Under the pieces are notes generated by a model. That model was not told the DNA's origin and did no database searches. It worked only from the letters and a program-made list of their open reading frames with translations. A stretch of DNA of 7,033 nt from Fimbriimonadaceae bacterium (lineage in GTDB: Bacteria > Armatimonadota > Fimbriimonadia > Fimbriimonadales > Fimbriimonadaceae): assembly GCA_947447315.1 (NCBI GenBank), contig CANFJD010000148.1:1-7033 (forward strand). The letters are read 5' to 3'. Shown piece after piece: positions 1 through 4,145 of the stretch. The translations under genes and the position numbers were made by a program. Numbering within the stretch: the stretch's first letter is position 1; each line of letters begins with the position of its first letter.

Positions 1-244
1 AGATGTGCATCACGTTTCCGTGCATGAACATAGAGGTGAAGATGGTGACGAGCGGGAAGACATCGCCGCCGGTGAACATGTGGGTCACCGCGTTCGGCCG
101 CATGGTGAGATCGGCAAAGACCACGTTCGGACCGAACAGGCCGCCCTGGCGGTCCCACACGTAGATGACTCCGCACAACGCAATGAGTGTGTACGTAACC
201 AACGGAAAGGTCATCCGGGGCTGGTCATCGGCGACGGGAAACAC
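1..244 (-). CDS. Rhomboid-family intramembrane serine protease, N-terminal part (cut by window edge)
   Basis: Reading the minus strand from a GTG at 244 gives 81 codons open to the window edge. The product begins MFPVADDQPRMTFPLVTYTL, which matches the usual rhomboid opening (a 'MFPxxDxxP...FPxVTYxLI' pattern leading into the first membrane helix). It continues through that helix to TSMFMHGNVMHI, which fits the conserved HGxxxH element of transmembrane segment 2. Rhomboids cleave membrane-protein substrates within the bilayer. The catalytic GxSG serine and the later histidine would lie beyond base 1, so activity cannot be judged. GTG is chosen because the conserved opening starts there. The only nearby purine-rich stretch (GAAAGG) is about 15 bases upstream, which is far for a ribosome site. 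An in-frame ATG ten codons later is the alternative. The gene starts 43 bases after the stop of the upstream minus-strand gene, so co-transcription is likely. Confidence 0.85.
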   Translation of the reverse strand, partial: MFPVADDQPRMTFPLVTYTLIALCGVIYVWDRQGGLFGPNVVFADLTMRPNAVTHMFTGGDVFPLVTIFTSMFMHGNVMHI

Positions 245-287
245 GTTGCTGGCAGAGTACCTTTCACCGTTCGGGGGCCGTGATCTT

Positions 288-857
288 TTAGCCTCGGCTG
301 GGGATGGCCAGGGCTTCGAACTCACGACGGGTGAGTACGCGGTAAGCCGGACGGTAGGCATGCTCGTAGCCGACTGAGTGATCGATGGCGGGATAGCCTC
401 GCGGAGCCACTTCCTTATCGAGTCGGATCCAGGCGGAATGGGTAACCCGGTGGAACGGGTGGTGATGCACCCAGTTGCCTAACTGATGCCAGACGGCGCG
501 GAACTCGGCGCGGTCGGCCCGGTAGCCACGGGCGGAGGCCACGAAGGCATTGAGCAGTGGTTCCTCGGTGCCGCCCCGGGCTCGATACACGCGCAGATTG
601 ATCCGCCCCAGGGCGCCATCGGGCCGCAGCGGGATCCAGAGTCGCTCCCGGTCGGTTGGGGGCGCGAGGGTTTTCCATTCGCCGGTCAGCCATTGGCGGG
701 GTCCGTCGAGATCGGGAACGGCATGTTCGGCCCCCTGGCAGGCGTGGAAGAGCCACTTGTAGGCGTCCTCAATCTCCATCTGCGGTGTCGCCGCCCAACT
801 GGATAGGGCAAAGTCAAGCATGGGGCTGGGGGCTATGAATAGGAGCGCTAGCAACAT
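288..857 (-). CDS. Uncharacterised 189-residue protein, possibly exported
   Basis: The ATG at 857 is preceded on the minus strand by GGGAGGTGAC (870-861), an excellent Shine-Dalgarno site three bases from the start, so both the frame and the start are well supported. The first 12 residues (MLLALLFIAPSP) are hydrophobic but short and lack a lysine or arginine, so they make a weak signal peptide. The body is rich in Trp, His and Arg, with a conserved-looking core YKWLFHACQGAEHAV (residues 33-47), a segment LRPDGALGRINLRVY (77-91), and a histidine run at 131-133. I have a vague impression of similar unannotated bacterial proteins with 'YKLxHQAxxGxEHAV' and 'DGRIxRVxLRP', but I cannot name a family and propose no function. 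It lies 43 bases upstream of the rhomboid gene and probably shares its transcript. Confidence 0.75.
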   Translation of the reverse strand: MLLALLFIAPSPMLDFALSSWAATPQMEIEDAYKWLFHACQGAEHAVPDLDGPRQWLTGEWKTLAPPTDRERLWIPLRPDGALGRINLRVYRARGGTEEPLLNAFVASARGYRADRAEFRAVWHQLGNWVHHHPFHRVTHSAWIRLDKEVAPRGYPAIDHSVGYEHAYRPAYRVLTRREFEALAIPSRG

Positions 858-1252
858 TGGGTCACCTCCCGAATCTTCTGGTCATTGATTTCATTTTATG
901 CCGGTCATTCGTGTTGTTGATTAGGTGGAGGGTTAAGATCAGTACAGTAATTATGCTGGGTTCTACAGGATTGTCTTGTGGTCTCATTCACAGCAAAGGC
1001 TGTATTCGGAGTTGTTGATCGGGAATGTTTGCTTTAAGCATTTATTTCTTTTTTACGTTTTAATTGAATTAAAACTTAGTAGGCACGGCTGGAGAAAGCA
1101 GTCATCGCTTGGTCCCCAATATAACCGAGAGGTCAGGTTCAAAAAGAGCAGTTTGACAACCAGCATTTATACTGGGTTTACGAAGGATCGATACCTCAAG
1201 ATTTCTCGCGCCGAGCTCTGTTCAACCTTTCATATGTAGGCAGTCGAGTAAT
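858..1252. other. Gene-free, AT-rich spacer
   Basis: I find no convincing gene here. The longest plus-strand frame (976-1239) has no ribosome site, unusual codon use and no recognisable motif. The stretch is visibly richer in A and T than the flanking coding DNA. It must contain the promoter of the minus-strand gene starting at 857. The best candidate there is a CATAAT-like -10 (plus-strand attatg near 950-955) with a weak AAGACA-like -35 about 16 bases further upstream, which is only suggestive. It may be decayed coding sequence, but no protein remnant is legible. Confidence 0.5.
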
Positions 1253-1297
1253 ACCGGAGTGACCCGGGGCGAATTGATGTGATCTCTCCGGGATCAC
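1253..1297. repeat. Truncated copy of a hairpin-bearing intergenic repeat
   Basis: This 45-base stretch matches 2110-2154 at 39 of 45 positions with no gap, and its first 18 bases (ACCGGAGTGACCCGGGGC) are identical. It carries an 8-pair hairpin, GTGATCTC (1279-1286) with GGGATCAC (1290-1297), loop TCC, including one T·G pair. The left arm of the large GC hairpin seen in the other copy is missing: this copy begins exactly where that hairpin's loop begins. It lies 26 bases downstream of the stop of the minus-strand gene 1324-1863, so the hairpin would form near the 3' end of that transcript. There is no T-run after it, so it is not a classical terminator. Confidence 0.8.
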
Positions 1298-1323
1298 TGC
1301 TCCAGATTTCTGAATTACTCCCT

Positions 1324-1863
1324 CTACTTTAAGTCCACTTTAAACAGCTTGATTCCTTTGAATTGAAAAGATTCCATCAGTTCTTTCGCCTGAGTAGCGG
1401 CGACTTTATCGTTCGGGGCAAACATCACTCCCACCATATAGATCGATCGACCAGACTGGGCCAGGCCTAGGATCACTCGGTCGTAATACTCGCCCATTTT
1501 AACAACATACGCTCCGCCAACATTCAGTGCTACCTTTTCCTCACCGATTCCCTCGGTGGCAGCCAACAGTTTTTTTGAGGTCGGCAACATCGAATTCAGC
1601 ACCGTACGTAGAATCCGTTTCAATTCCGCAGGCGATAGCGGGTTAGGGACTTTCCCTCGATAGACAAGGGGGAGGATTTTGTCTGAAGATTTGGTCAACC
1701 AAGCTTGTTCCCACTTTATGCCCGATACTGACCGAAATTTAGCGGCAGACCATTTTGCGTTGCCGACCATTCTTACTTGATTTCCGGAAATCTCAAGATC
1801 TGCCATGGAGATGACCGGTAAGGCAACCAGCAATGCCAGGGAGGAGATTGTATGCTTTCTCAT
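1324..1863 (-). CDS. Secreted protein of unknown function, 179 residues
   Basis: The protein opens with a clear Sec signal peptide: basic MRKH, a hydrophobic core SSLALLVALPVIS, and a likely cleavage after SMA (residue 21) before DLEISG. The mature part of about 158 residues is moderately basic and has no cysteine, further membrane helix or motif I recognise. It reads as an alternating alpha/beta domain, with GGAYVVKMGEYYDRVILGLA and RSIYMVGVMFAP looking like neighbouring strands. It therefore acts in the periplasm or outside the cell. The ATG at 1863 is chosen because the signal peptide starts there. No good Shine-Dalgarno site precedes it. A TAGAAT (-10-like) lies 20 bases upstream on the minus strand (1889-1884), which would give a very short leader. 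The gene is visibly lower in GC than the arginine gene downstream and ends near a repeat copy. Function is unknown. Confidence 0.8.
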   Translation of the reverse strand: MRKHTISSLALLVALPVISMADLEISGNQVRMVGNAKWSAAKFRSVSGIKWEQAWLTKSSDKILPLVYRGKVPNPLSPAELKRILRTVLNSMLPTSKKLLAATEGIGEEKVALNVGGAYVVKMGEYYDRVILGLAQSGRSIYMVGVMFAPNDKVAATQAKELMESFQFKGIKLFKVDLK

Positions 1864-2040
1864 GATTAAAGTAGTCAGCTTTGATTCTAGGTTGGTTAGT
1901 CATACCCAAATTTCGATCTGCAGAGCCGGGCCGATTTTCGTAACTCCTACGCCACTGTGGTCCCCGAGATCGCTACGAATTGCCACCTGAGAATGCGTCC
2001 CGATCGTGAACTTGGTCCGGCCGGCATGTCCGCAGTTCGC

Positions 2041-2157
2041 GCTTAATAGCCCCCAGTTGATATGGCATCGCTTTGCGATGCGGGTCCAAATCCTTTCGTC
2101 CCCCGGGTCACCGGAGTGACCCGGGGCTATTTGATTTGATCCCTTCGGGATCAAACT
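2041..2157. repeat. Composite intergenic repeat with three successive hairpins
   Basis: Three palindromes lie in a row: GCATCGC/GCGATGC with loop TTT (2065-2081); CCCCGGGTCA/TGACCCGGGG with loop CCGGAG, ten perfect pairs (2101-2126); and TTTGATCCC/GGGATCAAA with loop TTC, nine perfect pairs (2135-2155). An outer inverted repeat, AATAGCCCC (2045-2053) and GGGGCTATT (2123-2131), encloses the first two, and its right arm overlaps the right arm of the second hairpin, so the two folds exclude each other. The right third (2110-2154) recurs at 1253-1297. The element ends 36 bases downstream of the stop of the minus-strand gene 2192-2653. It resembles the modular palindromic intergenic repeats I recall from Planctomycetota and related genomes, but I cannot assign it to a named family. 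Limits are approximate. Confidence 0.75.
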
Positions 2158-2191
2158 AAGCTCGCGGTATTTTGCTGGGATCTCAATGTGC

Positions 2192-2653
2192 TTACTGCCG
2201 ATACCGCTCGAATGCCTTTTTCCTCGCCTCGGGGAGGGAATCCCAATAAAAGTCAATGGCCCGTCGAAGGCCCTCAACTCGAAATCGGTATCGGCACTGT
2301 TTCATCGTCAAATCAACGAGTCGCCTGGCGTGGTCAATCGGCCAGTCTTCGACGAGCAGCGTGCTCAGCATGAGCTCTGACCCGGCTACACTGTCGTGCC
2401 GCGACGTGAGAATGTAGTCCTCCAGTATTTCCGTAATGTGATCGACGTTGAGTTGGTTTCGCTGCACAAACTCTTCATCTTTTAGCAAGATGAAGACCGA
2501 GAAGTGAATCTCGTAGTCCCAGGGCGTCGATCTGCGCTGCAGGCAGGTGCGAATTGACCGATCGGTAACGGAGTAAGGCGCGTCTCGCCTCATCAGCCGG
2601 GAAGAAATAACTTCGGCTACTTTAGGATCAACTTCCAACCCAGATTCTGCCAT
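2192..2653 (-). CDS. Uncharacterised 153-residue protein
   Basis: The minus-strand frame is open from 2830, but the internal ATG at 2653 is preferred: it is preceded by GGAAGGTGAT directly upstream, a good ribosome site, and using 2830 would push the gene across the region needed for the divergent promoter of the gene at 2886. From that start the protein reads MAESGLEVDPKVAEVISSRL and is a soluble, mainly helical, charged protein with no signal peptide or membrane helix. Visible segments include DYEIHFSVFILLKDEEFV, a helix VDHITEILEDYILTSR, and a basic helical C-terminus ending EARKKAFERYRQ. Two cysteines are present but no metal-site spacing. I do not recognise the family. An alternative start at 2665 would add four residues. 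It sits in the same AT-richer accessory stretch as the secreted protein gene downstream. Confidence 0.7.
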   Translation of the reverse strand: MAESGLEVDPKVAEVISSRLMRRDAPYSVTDRSIRTCLQRRSTPWDYEIHFSVFILLKDEEFVQRNQLNVDHITEILEDYILTSRHDSVAGSELMLSTLLVEDWPIDHARRLVDLTMKQCRYRFRVEGLRRAIDFYWDSLPEARKKAFERYRQ

Positions 2654-2885
2654 ATCACCTTCCATTTCACCCGAAGCGGCTATTTCCCGCGTTAGGCCGC
2701 GTTCGTTGGTTCTGCGGGTCTGAGCAGGCCTGACCTGATCCCACCTCTCATACAGACTCGAAAACCGGCGGCAACCTGCAGTAATCAAAAACTTCAAAGA
2801 AACTCGAAACAAAAAGGGAACCGCGTTCATTACGAAGACACGAGCAAAAAAGCTCTAACAAAAAAGAACCGAAAGGAAAACAACC

Positions 2886-3320
2886 ATGAACAAGATCACT
2901 TCTCTCGTCGCCGCCTTCTCCCTCTTGGGAGCCACCTCTGCCGCCATCGCCGCCCCGACTTTCCAGGATATGAAGGACGACATGAAAATGGACTCCATGA
3001 TGATGGCCACCACCGGCCAGTTCAAGGGCATTGAAGTCAACAAAGGCTCCGCCACCATCTCCCATTCCGCCAAAGGCTGGATGGTAAAGCTCAGCCCGGA
3101 TTTTGTGATCCCCAAGACCCCAGCCCCGCACATCCAGATTATTGATAAGGCGGGCAATGTCTTCCTGCTTAACCAGCTGAAGGTTGCCGGCAACAAGACC
3201 CACCGCGACGCCGCAATCCCCAGCTACATCAAGAGCGTCGCCAGCGTTCGCATCTGGTGCTCCTTTGCGGAAGTCAACCTAGGCGAAGCGAAGTTGACCA
3301 TGGCGATTGACCTGAACTAA
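2886..3320 (+). CDS. Secreted DM13-domain protein
   Basis: The product begins with a Sec signal peptide (MNKITSLVAAFSLLGATSAA, cleaved near A22-A23), so it is exported. The rest fits the DM13 domain, thought to take part in extracellular redox or electron transfer. The evidence is F46KG opening the domain, the hydrophobic block MVKLSPDFVI with PHIQIID after it (residues 66-87), VFLLNQLKVAGNKTHRDAAIP (92-112), and above all the diagnostic SVRIWCSFAEVNLGEAKL (120-137), where Cys125 is the domain's conserved cysteine. Between the signal peptide and the domain is a Met/Asp-rich segment (MKDDMKMDSMMM, residues 29-40, six methionines in twelve), which could bind copper or another soft metal; that is inference. 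ATG 2886 follows GAAAGGA with eight bases between, a good ribosome site. The length of 144 residues suits a single DM13 domain plus signal. It is the first gene of a likely two-gene unit. Confidence 0.85.
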   Translation: MNKITSLVAAFSLLGATSAAIAAPTFQDMKDDMKMDSMMMATTGQFKGIEVNKGSATISHSAKGWMVKLSPDFVIPKTPAPHIQIIDKAGNVFLLNQLKVAGNKTHRDAAIPSYIKSVASVRIWCSFAEVNLGEAKLTMAIDLN

Positions 3321-3325
3321 GCCGC

Positions 3326-3529
3326 ATGAAACTCCACGCGGATTCCCACCCTTCAGACCCTTCGGACGGGTCCAGCTGTGCCTGCCGCCATATGCAGAAC
3401 ATCCTGGAGAAGACAGCCACGGGCCGGGCGAATCCGCTGCAGAAGTGGTACGCCAACGCCCACAGCCACCAGTGTGGCGCTTGCCAAATTGAGCTTAATC
3501 GGCTAAAGGGAGCGAAATCCCGGCCCTGA
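3326..3529 (+). CDS. Small protein with anti-sigma-type zinc motif (zf-HC2-like)
   Basis: This 67-residue frame starts five bases after the stop of the DM13 gene, with no ribosome site of its own, so translation would depend on coupling. The C-terminal half carries AHSHQCGACQIELNRL, in which His46, Cys50 and Cys53 form HxxxCxxC. This is the spacing of the zinc-binding anti-sigma (ZAS, zf-HC2) domain, where a helix of the type 'AHLxxCxxCxxELxxL' follows. Upstream CACRH (Cys18, Cys20, His22) could supply a fourth ligand. There is no membrane helix and no sigma factor gene in the window, unlike the usual anti-sigma arrangement. The frame ends ten bases before a strong terminator, which fits a real gene closing a two-gene unit. 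The first 17 residues look unstructured. Role unknown: a free zinc-finger regulator or an orphan anti-sigma relative is plausible. Confidence 0.6.
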   Translation: MKLHADSHPSDPSDGSSCACRHMQNILEKTATGRANPLQKWYANAHSHQCGACQIELNRLKGAKSRP

Positions 3530-3538
3530 AACAAAACA

Positions 3539-3565
3539 GACCCCAACGAGAAACTCGTTGGGGTC
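3539..3565. terminator. Bidirectional intrinsic terminator between convergent genes
   Basis: GACCCCAACGAG (3539-3550) and CTCGTTGGGGTC (3554-3565) form a perfect 12-pair stem with loop AAA. On the plus strand it is followed by ACTTTTCC. On the minus strand the stem is followed by TGTTTTGTTTC. It lies ten bases after the small zinc-motif gene and 37 bases after the convergent lipoprotein gene, so it can stop both transcripts. Confidence 0.9.
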
Positions 3566-3602
3566 ACTTTTCCACTCGCTAAATGCGTGTGATAGAGTTG
3601 GC

Positions 3603-3767
3603 TTATTCGCCGGTGGTCTTCTTTTCTTCGGTACCAGCGGTCGTACCGGTCGCAGTTGCGGCCGTCGTACCCTTGTCCTTTTCTTCTGCTGCCGGCTGGC
3701 TGCAGCCTGCGAGAACGCCACCAATCACACTGATCACCATTACGAGCGCGAAAATCTTCTTAGTCAT
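3603..3767 (-). CDS. Small Thr/Ala/Lys/Glu-rich lipoprotein, 54 residues
   Basis: MTKKIFALVMVISVIGGVLA followed by GC gives a textbook lipoprotein signal: basic start, hydrophobic core, and lipobox L19-A20-G21-C22 with Cys22 as the lipidated residue. The mature part is only 33 residues, low-complexity and built of Ala, Thr, Gly, Lys and Glu, so it has no enzyme domain; it may be a membrane-tethered spacer or surface peptide. The ATG at 3767 is chosen because the signal peptide begins there; the frame is open further upstream, but that stretch is leader. The ribosome site AGGAGGT (3787-3781) is ideal in sequence but 13 bases from the ATG, longer than usual. A GTG in frame five codons earlier overlaps the site and is unlikely. 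It is a single-gene unit with its own promoter and a shared terminator. Confidence 0.8.
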   Translation of the reverse strand: MTKKIFALVMVISVIGGVLAGCSQPAAEEKDKGTTAATATGTTAGTEEKKTTGE

Positions 3768-3871
3768 TTTTTTTGCAAACACCTCCTGAGTGTTACCCTT
3801 TCGGGTGGATTTACCGCATCTCGTCTTAGCCAACCATTTTGTTAAAAACAGTGGCCTCCCCTCGAGTTGGC
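3768..3871 (-). promoter_or_regulatory. Structured 5' leader of the lipoprotein gene
   Basis: From the predicted start near 3871 to the ATG at 3767 there are about 104 untranslated bases. On the minus strand the leader opens with GCCAAC, which can pair with GTTGGC 31 bases later (3871-3866 with 3834-3829). It then has ACCC-GAAA-GGGT, a four-pair stem with a GNRA-type tetraloop, directly followed by AACAC-TCAGGAG-GTGTT, a five-pair hairpin whose loop carries most of the AGGAGGT ribosome site. The arrangement suggests control of translation by RNA folding. It does not match any riboswitch consensus I can recall; cyclic-di-GMP, cobalamin, TPP and fluoride types were considered. Confidence 0.45.
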
Positions 3872-3877
3872 ACTGCG

Positions 3878-3906
3878 ATTATATTCGAGCTTTTCGGTAT
3901 TCGCAA
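3878..3906 (-). promoter_or_regulatory. Sigma-70-type promoter of the lipoprotein gene
   Basis: On the minus strand TTGCGA (3906-3901, four of six matches to TTGACA) and TATAAT (3883-3878, perfect) are separated by exactly 17 bases. Transcription would start near 3871 and reach the lipoprotein ATG at 3767. This is the best promoter in the window. Confidence 0.7.
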
Positions 3907-4145
3907 TGGTTCCCCCTGAAAATTGTAGTGATTTGGACCCAGTTTTGGGTAAAAATAACTCGGAATGGCACGAAGCACCCGAAATCGATCCTTGGTGGTC
4001 GCGGTGCGTCGTCTGCGTCGTAGCTAGGGGTTTCTGGCCGTGATACTTGCCGGATGCCCCGAAATTTGAGAGCCAATCTCTCACATTCCCCCTTCCAAGC
4101 CGCCCTGTCGGTCTTCGCCCAGCGATCTTTTTTCGCTACGCACGC
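3907..4145 (+). promoter_or_regulatory. Upstream region of the ArgD-ArgF gene
   Basis: About 240 bases separate the divergent lipoprotein promoter from the arginine gene and must hold the latter's promoter. No pair of elements stands out; TTGGAC (3933-3938) is a possible -35, but the AT-rich bases after it are badly spaced. An inverted repeat ACCCA-GTTT-TGGGT (3937-3950) sits over that position and could be a regulator site. A small hairpin AGCGA/TCGCT with a T-rich loop (4121-4137) ends eight bases before the ATG. No arginine operator or T-box could be recognised. Confidence 0.3.

Noticed and set aside
1101..1120. Similarity of CATCGCTTGGTCCCCAAT to the first part of the composite repeat (2066-2090)
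   Set aside because: It needs a gap and several mismatches and lacks the palindrome; too weak to call a third copy.
976..1239. 87-codon plus-strand frame in the AT-rich spacer
   Set aside because: No ribosome site, no motif, implausible composition, and it lies in an otherwise gene-free region; most likely a chance frame.
1900..2277. 125-codon minus-strand frame running through the composite repeat
   Set aside because: It overlaps the start of the region coding the 2192-2653 protein and its middle is simply the translated palindromic repeat (for example SLIPKGSNQIAPG), a type of false gene often predicted over such repeats. Only its last part is kept, as a tentative remnant.
2654..2830. Longer N-terminus for the 2192 gene starting at 2830
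   Set aside because: The extra 59 residues have no ribosome site, are basic and unstructured, and would occupy the divergent promoter region; the ATG at 2653 has a good ribosome site.
3356..3372. GACCC/GGGTC hairpin inside the small zinc-motif gene as a terminator for the DM13 gene
   Set aside because: Only five pairs, no T-run, and a far stronger terminator lies after the small gene.
3768..3871. Lipoprotein leader as a known riboswitch
   Set aside because: It contains a GCCACTG string like part of a cobalamin riboswitch and a GAAA-capped stem like cyclic-di-GMP types, but the order and the essential core boxes of those classes are missing.
3930..3940. 11-base sequence GATTTGGACCC matching the reverse complement of 2082-2092 in the composite repeat
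   Set aside because: A single short inverted match with no flanking similarity; chance is sufficient.
4047..4145. TTG start adding 33 residues to ArgD-ArgF
   Set aside because: The added residues do not resemble any ArgD N-terminus, and no ribosome site precedes the TTG. The ATG at 4146 begins exactly where family similarity begins.
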